Shown here: piece after piece, positions 35,201-45,400 of the stretch
Layout of the letters: the number at the start of each line of letters is the position of its first letter
Position numbering within the stretch: the stretch's first letter is position 1
DNA from: Avena insularis
Taxonomy: Eukaryota; Streptophyta; Magnoliopsida; Poales; Poaceae
DNA length: 64,000 nt
Reading direction: 5' to 3'
Assembly: GCA_023614405.1 (NCBI GenBank)
Contig: CM042697.1
Span: 469,136,792-469,200,791, forward strand
Program-made: the position numbers and the translations under genes
The notes under the pieces: generated by a model
The model's database searches: none
What the model saw: only the letters and a program-made list of their open reading frames with translations
Told to the model about the DNA's origin: nothing

Positions 35201-36068
35201 CCAGGTGTTCAAGATCGGCGTCCTCCTTGTCCCAAATGGGCTGTTTCCCTCTGTATCCGCTGCTTCCAAGCCGGTGGTTACCTATGTTCTTCTCTCGCAT
35301 AGTCTTTCCCCACTTAGTCCTTTCTTTAGAGGCAGCGGTATTTAAGTCCTCCTTGAATATCTTGAACTCTTCTTCGTCGAGCATCGGATTTTTCCTACTT
35401 ATAATCTCCCAGCTTTCACCTTTGCCAATGCTGTTATTTACCCGGGTTTTCCAGCTTCTCAAGGCATTGCTCATCTTTGTCAGTGCTAGTTTGTTCACCG
35501 GGTTCTTATTACTCTCCAGGTTTCTGAACTTCTCTGGGAATGTGTATCGCTTGTGAAGCTTCTTAAGGAGGTTCTCGACCAAAGCATGATTACGTCGGAT
35601 GTACTTCGTGTTGATCGACATGCTTTCCCGAACGATGCACCCGAGTTGCATGCCGTACCCGCAGGCAATCGATGAAGGCGCAATGGGTTGGCCACCTTCT
35701 ATGACCTCGGTGAACTCATCACAGACGTTGGCGAGCACTTGCGGCTTCCGATCCTTAATATCCTTCTTCTTCTTCTGTATGGTGGTCGGGTTGCCGCTAC
35801 CACCATCTGTGCGCTCGCCACCATCCGTGGTGGTGTTACCCTCCTCCCCGCCTTCACTAGTTCCATCGTAGTCGTCGTCGTCCCCCTCGTAATCTGGATC
35901 TTCCTCGCCCCCAGCACCTCCGACGACGGTCGTCGGTGGTGGTGTCATTCTCATCTCCTCCGCCTCCTCATGCTCTTGGGACGGCCCCCAGAACGATTTG
36001 TTGGCCTCTCGGGCTAGATCCTCGACGCTCATTTGTTTAGAAGGACCGGCCTCGTCGTTAGTCGACAT
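32271..36068 (-). CDS. CACTA ORF1 protein, four exons, Ulp1-like C-terminus
   Basis: Accessory (TnpA-type) protein of the element, expected to bind the subterminal repeats and assist TNP2. Exon 1 36068-35067 starts ATG (MSTNDEAGPSKQ), is acidic (DYEGDDDDYDG) and then helical (WKTRVNNSIGKGESWE). GTAAGG donor; exon 2 34976-34323 with coiled-coil text (KVEELKLKVKTLEEKVDEK); GTAACT donor; exon 3 34228-32891 with a domain around IHIAGEAILTPELLRLAGG and MVRLFALNLAMKNK; GTAAGT donor; exon 4 32793-32271 reading YSIASYFDSASKKKKKDY. All three junctions keep the frame. One frame slip lies in exon 3 near 33960, next to a short GC-rich tandem repeat. The last part resembles Ulp1-type cysteine peptidase tails seen in plant CACTA and MULE proteins, with the Asp-like YFDS but a Tyr where the catalytic His would be, so enzyme activity is doubtful. 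Confidence 0.7.
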
Positions 36069-37168
36069 GTTTGTGCTTTATTACTAAAAAAGAGACAAAA
36101 GGTTAGCACAAATATCGACCGAGAAATTCGGCATGACCGTTGCTAATTTTTGGACCTACGAGTGCCCATTTCTCAACCGAAACGGAAGTGAATCAACACT
36201 TCGGGAGAAACGGGCAACTCAATTGAAAACCCTGCAAGAAAAAAAACCCAGCCCCATTGACAACCCCATTAACCTCATCCATCACAGATTCAAATGAGCA
36301 TAACAGATTCAAATGATCACAGATTCAAATGATAAACAACAGATAAACAATTCATAATTTTTGTCCTAGGCATGCTGCTACTGCTACTACCTGAAGAACC
36401 TTAGCATAATTTTTGTCCCAGGCATGCTGCTGCTACTACCTGAAGAACCTTAGCATATAAACAGCAACACAACACCATTTCATATAAACATCACCATTTC
36501 ATATAAACAACACCATTTCATATAAACAACAAGATAAAGGGGAAGCAGCAACACCAAGCCAGGATAGTAGATCAAGAAGAGAGCAACCACTAGAACTATA
36601 AGAGCAGGCAACACCAGCAAAGAGCCACAGGCTACCACAATCAAATCCAGCATCAGGATATTTTTCAAAGCTCTAGATCTATCTATTGATCCTTTTACAA
36701 GCATCTGTTTTCATGCAAGATCATGATATACTGATCATAGAACATAGAAGATAATGGACAGCAAGTAAATAACATTTGTTCTTAGTAAAAATTGGTCTCG
36801 GACCAACATCATTGACCATATTATCTAGCCTAAGCTAGATAGCAGCATATCAAATCATAATATGATACAGGGCACATCCCAATAGAGGGTAGCACCTCTA
36901 TAATAACCAGATCATTTCTATCATCATGACAATTTCAACAATATGCCATTCTCAAGAATAAAACAATATGCATTTTGGCAGATATGCCATATGTTCGATC
37001 TCGTTGTGTGTCCAAGTCAACCCTCAGTTTTTTTTATCTTGAGGTGTTACCATTTCGTGTTTTATACCGCAGTTGTACATGTTCAAACTAAACTGTAGGA
37101 GAGAACATCTAATTTTGCACAACGTACTCTCTACTTCTACTTGAAGCCTCTGCTCTTCTCAGTTCAAA
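36069..37168. other. CACTA 2 spacer with short tandem repeats
   Basis: Probable ORF1 promoter side. Holds a ~57-base duplication at 36350-36455 (ATAATTTTTGTCC...AGGCATGCTGCT...CTGAAGAACCTTAGCAT twice) and three copies of CACCATTTCATATAAACA at 36475-36530. No gene. Confidence 0.6.
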
Positions 37169-37309
37169 CTATTGACTACTAATTTCAGTATTGAATCTCC
37201 TGTTTCTGATGCCCTCACATGGGTTGGTAACACAAAACTTGTGCTTGTTCATGTGGTATAATTTATATATTTGTTTCTCAAAGAAAACACATGGTACATG
37301 GACACACCA

Positions 37310-37690
37310 GGTTCGTACCAGTCCTGTGGTGTTGGCGAAGGCGAGGTTGGCATCGAAGAAGGTGTCAAGGGCAGCAGCTCGAATGCCGTCCGTTAGGCAC
37401 TCCGGGAACGCGGTGATGGCGAAGGCGAGGGTGCCGCCGAGGGCGACGGCTAGGGCGCTAACCGTCAGGCAGTCCTCCACGGGCTCCGGAGGCGGCTCCT
37501 CCACGGGCTCTAGCGGCGGCTCCTCCTCCACCACGGGCTCCGGCGACGGCTCCTGCTCCTCCACGGGCTCCAGCGGCGGGCTCCTCCACGGGCTCCGGCG
37601 GCGGGCGGGCGATTCGATCGGCGGCGCTAGGGTTCTGGTGCGTGCGGGCTCGTGTGTGGGGGGAAGTTGGCAAGTGGGGGGAGGGGAAGG
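37310..37690 (-). CDS. Pro/Glu-repeat open frame in CACTA 2, function unknown
   Basis: On the minus strand the frame reads PSPEPVVEEEPPLEPVEEP-type repeats and then VSALAVALGGTLAFAITAF, a hydrophobic segment long enough to span a membrane, followed by ALDTFFDANLAFANTTG before a GTACGA donor-like site near 37315. It lies between the TNP2 remnant and ORF1 and starts next to a cluster of end-type repeats. It may be a captured host exon or a first exon of a larger transposon gene. I recognise no domain. The repeats alone could create an open frame by chance. Confidence 0.3.
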
Positions 37691-37719
37691 CCGAACCGTT
37701 ATTTTGGCTAAGTGTGAAG

Positions 37720-37765
37720 CTTTTGTGGCACATTCCTCCGATATGCGCCACAGAAGTTCCACAGA
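37720..37765. repeat. internal subterminal-type repeats of CACTA 2
   Basis: CTTTTGTGGCACAT and ATGCGCCACAGAA occur here, 3 kb from either end, where such repeats are not expected in a simple element. Confidence 0.8.
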
Positions 37766-37814
37766 ACATGTGTGCTTGGTCCAAAATACGCGCGGCGTTG
37801 TAGTTTGCATCAAA

Positions 37815-37896
37815 CAACAATCTAGCCTAGTGGTCAGTCTTGGTGCTCTAAATCTGTGCAGTCCAGGTTCGAATCATGGCTGTTTTAGACTTTTTT
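37815..37896 (+). ncRNA. tRNA-like pol III motif (A box, B box, T-run)
   Basis: TAGCCTAGTGG at 37823-37833 fits the RNA polymerase III A box. GGTTCGAATC at 37866-37875 fits the B box, 33 bases further on, the spacing seen in tRNA genes. Bases around the B box can form most of a T arm (CCAGG with CATGG). A run of six T at about 37891 could terminate. The acceptor stem and anticodon arm are not convincing, so this is a tRNA pseudogene, a SINE head or an incidental tRNA-like piece, not a working tRNA. Confidence 0.45.
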
Positions 37897-37899
37897 CTT

Positions 37900-38186
37900 A
37901 ATTAAAAAATATTTTTAATTATATGATACAAATATATTTAATTATGTTATATTAAAACAAGCAAGAACAAATATATATGTTACAAATATATTTAAAACCA
38001 AGAACATACACATATATACATATATGAATATCACGATATATATTTTAGTCTCTAACTAATACAAAAAAGTCGCACGTCGTCATGTGATGTGTCGAGCTAG
38101 CCTCTCTTCACAATCTTCTTGCCTTTTTTCTTCGCGGTTGAATACTTTAGCCCGGGCACTATGAGATTTCTTCTCGTGAACGGACA
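37900..38186. other. AT-rich spacer, probable TNP2 3' UTR
   Basis: Rich in ATATAT words; no gene. It follows the TNP2 remnant stop on the minus strand. Confidence 0.5.
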
Positions 38187-39380
38187 TCATTTAGTAGGTA
38201 GTGTGGTCTTTCTTCTTACTGTAGTAGTAGTAGGCATGTTGAAGTACTTGTCGAACTCCTCTTCGATCTTCGGATCACCATTCTTGTCAAAGTCTTGCTC
38301 GTTGGCGGATACTTCCATTCTGATGATGCTCCTCTTGCCCCTCCTCACTACAACACGACTGGGTTTTGACGGGTCGGTAATAAAGAAACATTGATCAACT
38401 TGGCTAGCGAGTATCCACGGCTCATTTTTCGTGGAGGCCTTCTTTGTCAACTTGGCATCTGGTATAACGCAGGTGGTGAAATATCGACCTTCTTTTTCGA
38501 CGTTCTTGGCCCATCTAACACGGAACATCGGTACCATCTCTCCACAGTAGTCGAGCTCCCATATCTCCTCGATCCTTCCGTAGAATCTTTCCATGACAGT
38601 AGTCTCGTCATCGACGAAGGACATCATAGTAACTCCTGAGTTTTGATATTCGCTATTCATGTCCTTTTCCTCGGTGTAGAATCTGTAACCGTTGATGTCG
38701 TATGACTGATAGGTCTTTACGTTATGCGCTGGGCCCTGTGACAAGGAGAATATGAGTTGTTGATCTTCCGTAGAAGGCGTCTGCGGGGGATTGTCCAGCA
38801 GCCTTTTCTTGAACCAACCCGTGAAGGTGGAGTTGTGTTCTCTTGTTACGTCTCCTTTCTTCCTCGGGCGGGCCCGGTCCACGTACTCCTGCTCGATCAA
38901 GCTTTTGTGATCTTCCACCATAGGGCTGACCAATTCAATGTGTTGTAGTGTGACTCGGTGTTCCCTGGAAAAGTCGGTGCATCGATTAGCAATGCCGACA
39001 TGCAGTGAGCGGTGGCCCTCGCGGTGACCATAACCAGCGAGCCTGCCGAGGTGCTTCTTGGTGGGTATTCCAACATCCTCGTTCTCGGTGGTTAGATAGT
39101 TCTGGCAGAAGCTGGCATCTGGACGGGACCTATTGCGAACGAACCCTTTGATTACACCGTTCAGCCTTCTAAACGACATCATGTTATGCAGGAATGTCGG
39201 CCCGAGCTGGATGATGTCATCCATGACATGGACAAGTAGATGCACCATGATGTCGAAGAATGCGGGCGGAAAGTAAATCTCAAGCTCGCATAGTATCACC
39301 ACGATCTCTTCTTGTAGCCTGTCGAGATGCTTCATGCCAATCGACTTCCTAGAGATGACGTCGAAAAAGTTGCACAAGCC
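38187..39380 (-). pseudogene. CACTA TNP2 transposase, C-terminal part only
   Basis: TNP2 is the catalytic transposase of CACTA elements. Here only the region after the catalytic core is present: CNFFDVISRKSIGMKHLDRLQEE, then LELEIYFPPAFFD-like and MVHLLVHVMDDIIQLGP (the DUF4218 segment), and later FYGRIEEIWELDY with MFRVRWAKN (the DUF4216 segment), to a stop at 38187. The frame is open for some 390 codons. Upstream, at about 39381, it abuts end-type repeats directly, so the core was deleted together with the 5' half. The apparent codons above 39380 are translated repeats and not protein. Nothing suggests that this product could cut DNA. Confidence 0.85.
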
Positions 39381-39620
39381 AATCTTCTGTGGCGCATACA
39401 GGTTGCATGCGCCACAGAACCTTGGCGATAGGGTGCAGTGGGCCATGTGGGCCCCTGACTCAATCTTCTGTGGCGCATGGCCAACGAATGCGCCATCGAA
39501 CCTTGGCCAGTGGCCAGACACTATGGGCCCAGCACTCAGTGTTCTGTGGCGCATATGGTGGTCATGCGCCACAGAAGGTTAAACTTCTATGGCGCATATC
39601 TGACCCATGCGCCACAGAAC
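39381..39620. repeat. internal end-type repeats of CACTA 2
   Basis: Four or more copies of TTCTGTGGCGCAT or its inverse alternate here. They mark the deletion junction next to the TNP2 remnant. Confidence 0.9.
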
Positions 39621-39681
39621 ACTGAGGGCACAGATCTGCACCAAATAAAGGTGGCAGATAGAGCTCTTTAATGACACCCCT

Positions 39682-39695
39682 CTATATATATATAT
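39682..39695 (+). promoter_or_regulatory. TATA box of the small CACTA ORF
   Basis: CTATATATATATAT, 37-50 bases upstream of the ATG at 39732. Confidence 0.5.
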
Positions 39696-39731
39696 GCCAC
39701 ACTCCCTGTCCAAAGCAACATACCTGCCCTC

Positions 39732-40100
39732 ATGTATTTTTCCCACAACTCGTCGGAAGACTCGCTAGGGAGCACATCCCGCTCGCGTTCCCTGTAGCCT
39801 ACTCGCAGTGGAGGGGCGAGTTCGAGGGGCAGTGCTCGGAGCCAGCCGCCGCGGGATTCAGAGGTCAACCTAATCGAGGAGGAGGCCATACTGCGGCACG
39901 AGGCCCTCTACAACAAGGCCATGATGTTGTACACCGTGCTCGCGTCTCTGGAGGAGAGGGCGCGCATGGCGGAACCAATCGGGTGGCGGCCGGTGCTCGA
40001 CCCCAACGTGTCCATGGAGGACCACGTTCGCAGGCTGCAGGCGCGCGTGAACAGGGAGGTTTGGCATCTTGCACCGCCATCGCCCCCACCAGCTCTTTGA
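39732..40100 (+). pseudogene. small unknown protein gene inside CACTA 2 (TAG-interrupted)
   Basis: Not recognised. From ATG at 39732 the frame reads MYFSHNSSEDSLGSTSRSRS, meets TAG at 39795-39797, and then continues open for 100 codons to TGA at 40098-40100. The continuing part looks like real protein: VNLIEEEAILRHEALYNKAM, MLYTVLASLEERARMAEP, GWRPVLDPNVSMEDHVRRL, then a Pro-rich end. Two helices and the GC-rich codon use differ from the flanking repeats. A TATA box precedes it. It lies in the terminal region of the CACTA, opposite in strand to the transposase genes. It may be a captured host fragment or an element-specific accessory protein. The TAG suggests that this copy is dead, unless a downstream ATG (ATGATG at about 39922) is used to give a shorter product. 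Confidence 0.5.
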
Positions 40101-40329
40101 AGGGATTTGCAATGTTGTAGTTTGTGTATTTGCAATGATGTATGGCATTGTTGTTTTGCTGTTCAAGGCTATGCGCATGTGCATTTTGCAACGATGTATG
40201 CCACTACACATGTCTATCTACTAGATTGTCTAGTATATTCTACCTATTCCACGAGTACTTGTTTAGTTGGAAAAGACACAAGAGGAAAATGTGTGTACTA
40301 GGAAACAAATAATCTGAGAAGCACGAAGA

Positions 40330-40735
40330 TTTCTGTGGCGCATAGTACACACATGCGCCACAGAAGCTTGTACATAGGTGTCCAGAGAGTGGGGCCCACA
40401 TAATTGTTCTGTGGCGCATATCGCAATATGCGCCACAGAAGATATAAACTTTTGTGGCGCATCCCCTTGTATTCGCCACAGAAGATTGCTCAGAGCATGG
40501 TGAGACCCCGCCTGCTGTGGGTCCCACCAAACTTTTGTGGCGCATACTGAGTAATGCGCCACAGAAGATTCATGGTCCAACGGCTGGTGTGGGTCCCACC
40601 AAACTTCTGTGGCGCATGGCTCTGGGAGATGCGCCACAGAAGTTTGGTGGTTCTGTGGCGCATTTCTCCGGATGCGCCACTAGATAACTTTTGTGGCGCA
40701 TGGTCAGGACCATGCGCCACAGAAGGTATGTCTAT
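40330..40735. repeat. right subterminal repeat region of CACTA 2
   Basis: At least ten alternating copies of TTCTGTGGCGCAT and ATGCGCCACAGAA, some differing by one base. Apparent ORFs across them (reading MAH...CATE) are artefacts of the repeat. Confidence 0.92.
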
Positions 40736-40758
40736 CTATAGCTAGTTTCCTAGTAGTG

Positions 40759-41553
40759 CAAGACTAACTAGCATACGCATAGTAGACATGCATCATATAG
40801 GCAAGTGAAAACCTAGCACATCTACGCATACTGCAATACTAGTGATCATCATAGGAAATAGCAGGAGGGCAAAGAACACGTACGAGTTCGTCGATGGTCT
40901 GACCAACGACGCAACAGAAGTGGAGCCACCACCAGCGACAGCGTCGTCAGACATGGCGATGAAGTCGAGGAAGCCGAATGAGGAAGAGCTTGAGCAGTCG
41001 CGTCTAGACGCTCCCCAAAAACCTTATCGCCTCTCTCCCGGTGTAGGATCAGAGAGACGGGGTTCCGGAGGCCTGCTCTCCCGGACGACCGTGCACGCAG
41101 CCGGCAGGATGGAGTAGCAGAGGGCAGCACAGAGAGATGGAACGGCAATGCGCAGGTAGGCAGATGCAATCTAATTGCTGGTTACTGTTTGCGTCTACCT
41201 GCTTATATAGTGCGGGTCGGGTAGGACGTGGGGCAACAGTCTATGACCGAGTCAATGCCAGCCCACGATATGAAAATGGCTGGTTAATTAACGAGGCGAG
41301 GCGAGGCGTGGCGAGGCGGACGGCGTCAGAGGAGGAGTGTGCGAGGGCTTCTCTTCTTCTTACACCTTAGTGAGTGGTGCAACACTCTACTATATAAGAT
41401 GGTCCAACTCCCCTTCCACTAGCAATATGGGACTAAACGTTGGCACCACTAGCACACACATGAGCTGCCATGATAATGGGCCAAAGAGAATTTCAGAATT
41501 TGTATTTGTTATGGGCCAAAAGCCCAACATCAAATATTCCTCAAATTCCAACA
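40759..41553 (-). repeat. copia 1 5' LTR, remainder (right of the CACTA)
   Basis: Continues the LTR from AAGACTAACTAGCATACGC to AATTCCAACA. Compared with the intact LTR it lacks about 115 bases after GGTTAATTAACG (the text 26322-26436), ending in a GAGGCGAGGCG repeat, which suggests slippage or short-repeat deletion. A TATATAA box on the minus strand lies near 41213-41219. Confidence 0.93.
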
Positions 41554-42413
41554 CATTTATCTCCATAAAATATTTTCATAGTTTACCCCTTAATTTTGAC
41601 CTTGTAACAAAATTTAGTAAATGTTTAGGTTATGTCAGCATATGCATCAGCCGACTTTGGCCTACGCGGTTTTTATATAGAGAAGGCCGAGTTCACGTCG
41701 TGCATGTTCGGTTCGGTTACCACAATCCGGGAGCAAGCCAAATCGCTTAATGGTTGAAACATCTATCAAAAACCGCATCAGTAAACTGAGAAGCAAAAGA
41801 TAAGCTCAGCTCATTCCACGTGGAGCTGGACGGGGCATGCGGCGATGACAGAGGAGGACGGGCGTGCATGTAGAACTTCTCCTCTCACTCATTTACCAAA
41901 CGATGAGACACTCCAGTTTATAAGGTGGTACAACTCGCGTTCAACTTTTCACGTGAGACTAAACTTAGCTCCCATCTCTTTTGTCACTCATATGTGAGTT
42001 TTCACCAAATTGGGCCGCTACATACATGAGCATCCACACACATGGGCTTGAAGATTTAAGAAAAACATGATATCTAAACATGGGCCCAAAATAATTAGCC
42101 ATTATTTCTAACACTATGCACACTTGTTACTCCATGCTTCCGCCACACCTCCACGCACATCCACCATGTTCTGCTACTGCTCCACTATTGTAAATGTGTT
42201 TCTACAATGTTGTCTACGTTGAGGACATATATGTTGGATGTGTTCTTTTTCAACTAATACACACTGCAACTTCGATTTTGTTGCATAAGTTTTTTCTTTT
42301 AATTTCGCGCTTGAGCTTCTTCGGATGTTACAACATTTGACACACCACAGGAAAATGAGTCAAGGGATGTTATATACACGCACAACAGTGTTGCACTCAA
42401 GGGCACTACAAGA
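41554..42413. other. 0.86-kb stretch with LTR-like tail
   Basis: No gene. 41860-42010 (CTTCTCCTCTCACTCA, GAGACACTCCAGTTTATAAGGTGGT, ACGTGAGACTAAACTT) is similar in arrangement to the copia LTR end at 41345-41445, so a diverged related LTR fragment may be present. Confidence 0.4.
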
Positions 42414-45400
42414 AATCTGGTCTATTGCCACGATAAAAATCGTTGAAACAAGTGTCAAATCATCGCAATTGGTACCTGTTGCATCCAAAAGTCGTTCGTT
42501 GGGCAGCGTTGCGAGTAAACGCGTGGAGTTAGGCTAGTTCCACTGAATGATTTTCGTGGCTACAAAATTTGCCATCTGCAACCATTTATTCGAGCAATTG
42601 CCACTCGTTTTTCCGTTGCGGCACTCACTTAACGCAACCTATATTTTTGATGGGTATAACTCTAGGGCAACACATACCGAACCGTGGTGAGTGACCAATG
42701 TGGCAACGGCAAGTGTTTTGCTGCGCATGCTCTTTCGTTGGAATAGTCTGATTTATTTGCCACGTTCAATTTGGTCGCAAGAAACTATGGCAACAAACCT
42801 TACACGCGTGGAAAAAACGATTTGCCACAAACAATTCAATCATGGTAACACGAGTTATCTGGTTATCGCCACGTCCAATTATTCCGTGGCGATCCTCTAT
42901 TTCAACATAAATAATTTTGGTGGCGCCAAATACTAGTCGCTACGTGCAAGCTTTTCGTGGCGATGTTTTATTCCAACAAATTTTATTTGTGTGGCGACAT
43001 GCAGTAATCGCAACGGCCTAAATATTAGTAGCTATAAACAAGTGTGACGATTTAAACTATTCGTGGTGATGGTTTATTCCAACAAATTTTATTTGTGTGG
43101 CGACATGTAGTAATCGCAACGTCCTAAATATTAGTAGCTACAAACAAGTGCGACAATTAAAAGTTTTCGTGGCGATTCTCTATTTCAACAAAATTAGGTT
43201 TGGTAGCACGAAATAGGTAAAGCAACGTCCAAATTGTTTGTGGAGAAAAAGTACTGCCACGATCTTCACTGTTGGTGGCGAATGTATATTTCAACAAAAC
43301 TTTTATTGGTGGCGCCAAGCAGTTATCACAACAGGTAGTCGTGGCGACTGAGCCTTAAAGCAGCAATACATTTGCCGTGCTAATTACCTATTGCCACGTT
43401 AAAGGGGAAAAAAGAAAAAAAACGTGAAACAAAAATACGGGCATTGAATTAAAATATTCAAAACCGTACATACAATATGTAAATTCATACAAATCATAAT
43501 TCTCACAGCTATTTATAATTTATACAAATAATAATTCCAATACAATATGGATCTGTTTGAAACTCAAAAATGTCGAAGGTATCCTAATGTACTTGATGTA
43601 GAATCCATTGCATCTAATTTTTTTCCATTATCATAATTTGCATTTCCATCCTGCAATCAAAAATAAAAAAAAAGTTTAGTTCAGGTCCATTTGCATCCTA
43701 GATACATGGTGAAACATAAGAAGCAGGTGGAGCAAGGCTATATTGTGGGTTTAGAAAAAACATACTTGTAAGCCAACGAAGAAACAACACATATTGAAAC
43801 ATAAGAAGGTGGTGCAGCAAGGCTAAAGTGTGGGTGAAGCAAAAACAGTAGGTACTACTACCGTTTTGTAAAAGTTTGTGACTTACCATTGCTTTAAGGA
43901 TTCTGTGCGGAGGGGGATAAAAATTCTTAGCAGGGCTCCATGAAAGTGGTGTTTGCAGGTTTGGACTAACATTTTCTTTCTGGCTTATCTTCCTATTAAG
44001 CATCTGAAAGAACGACATGCACTGTTAGCAATGCAAGTAAACATCTAAATCTTACGCATTTGCAAGCGTATGACTATCATCAACTGACGTGTTTGCATCT
44101 TCTGTATTTCCAACTGTTGGGAGAACTCTTGAAACTTTGACTGAAACTGTGAGTTAAACTGTTCCATCAAGTTTCTCTCAAATTCCTGTCTTGAGGTTCT
44201 CTCCAATTCCATCATTTTTACCTTTCAGCACGTTCTTCATGTAACCTCTCCTCAGGTTTTCCCTCTCAGCACGCTCGGCATCAAACTTCTGTTGTAATTC
44301 AGTATACTGCTGGCTGAGCTTAGAGTTCTGTTTTTGGGTCTCTATCGTAGCACAAGCTTGCTCTTCAACCTGGATTTTAATCCTTTCCGAATTAGTTGGC
44401 AGTTTGGCCATGTATCCCAACCCACGAGGCTGCGCTGACTTGCAAGGTACGAATTCTTTATAAGCCTTCTGGAAAATATTGATTCTTTGTTCAACTGAAA
44501 TTGGAACATCAGATTCCTTTAATCTGTTTTCAATGTCTTTACTTGCTTCGTCCTGATTACGAAAAGAACACTCCCATCAGATGAAAAAACATCCAAGATG
44601 AACAACAGTAAATATGTTTTGAGAATAGCTTCTAAGTCAGTATACTCACGTAAACTTTTTTGGACTGTGGGGTAGTCCATTCTCCATTGTTGTTGTGGGC
44701 GATTTCCCAGAGAGCAATACAGTCTGGCTCTTCTCCAGTTTCCGGATTTTTCTGTAAGTAGTGCAACAATTAGATGCTACAAACAATAAATCAGAGTGAG
44801 CAGCGAAGCATGCATAGTGAGTAGGCACATACATTCTCAAAACTCAGTTGAGATAACGATTTTGATCCACCTCTGTGTTTTATGATCAGTTTCTTACGGT
44901 TATCCGAGTTCTTTTGGCTGAGTTGCTATACATTCAGTGATAAAAAAAGAACGAGTCAGACAAGCCATTTCATGATAGTACAAAATTCACAAACTGTGAG
45001 CATAGAAATAACCAGGAATTTCTCATCAGTGCCATAGTAGTTAATCAGCCATTCCCACTCTTCTGGTTGTAAATCTTCCGGTACATTTGACATTCTAGCA
45101 TCATCTGTTTTGTATGCCTTGTAAGTGCAGCTTAGAGATGCTCGCCAGCCTCTGTACCGCTCTTGCGCAATTTTTAGAATTGCTTTTTCTGTTTTTGGGG
45201 TATCCTCCAAATCATATCTGTCCTGTAATGCGTAAAAAACTGATAGACTTTAGTAGTTCATTACGATCGAAAAAATAAGACAACCACGGTGAGAAAGGTT
45301 GTACTCACCAACATATCTGCAAATATGAGACGATGGATGTTAGGGTGAATGTCTGAGCACCTCCTCACTCCAATAATGGGTAACCTTTTTTCATTATGAT

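Larger units (their letters stand above)
31231..40758. mobile_element. CACTA transposon 2, 9.5 kb, TSD CAA
   Basis: Begins CACTACTAGGAAATTC and ends GTTTCCTAGTAGTG, flanked by CAA at 31228-31230 and 40759-40761. Subterminal repeats TTCTGTGGCGCAT/ATGCGCCACAGAA fill 31270-31440 and 40330-40735, with further clusters at 37720-37765 and 39385-39615. Coding content on the minus strand: a TNP2 C-terminal remnant and a four-exon ORF1 gene. On the plus strand there is one small ORF. The catalytic part of TNP2 is missing, so it cannot move by itself. Internal clusters of end-type repeats suggest rearrangement by internal duplication or a nested relative. Confidence 0.95.
25716..41553 (-). mobile_element. 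Ty1-copia retrotransposon 1, interrupted by a CACTA
   Basis: Two LTRs of the form TG...CA enclose a minus-strand gag-pol. The left LTR (the element's 3' LTR) is complete; the right one is split by a 9.5-kb CACTA. Flanks read CATAT (25711-25715) and CATTT (41554-41558), a likely 5-bp target duplication with one later change. Next to the 3' LTR on the minus strand lies a purine-rich tract (TTGTGGGGGAT). Beside the 5' LTR no TGGTATC primer-binding site remains and gag begins almost at once, so the leader is deleted. Several stop codons break the ORF, so it is not autonomous. Confidence 0.92.

Noticed and set aside
37815..37896. Functional tRNA gene
   Set aside because: A and B boxes are present but acceptor and anticodon stems do not pair, so it is listed only as tRNA-like.
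40240..40745. Several overlapping frames reading MAH/CATE/APQK words
   Set aside because: Translations of the GTGGCGCAT subterminal repeats of the CACTA.
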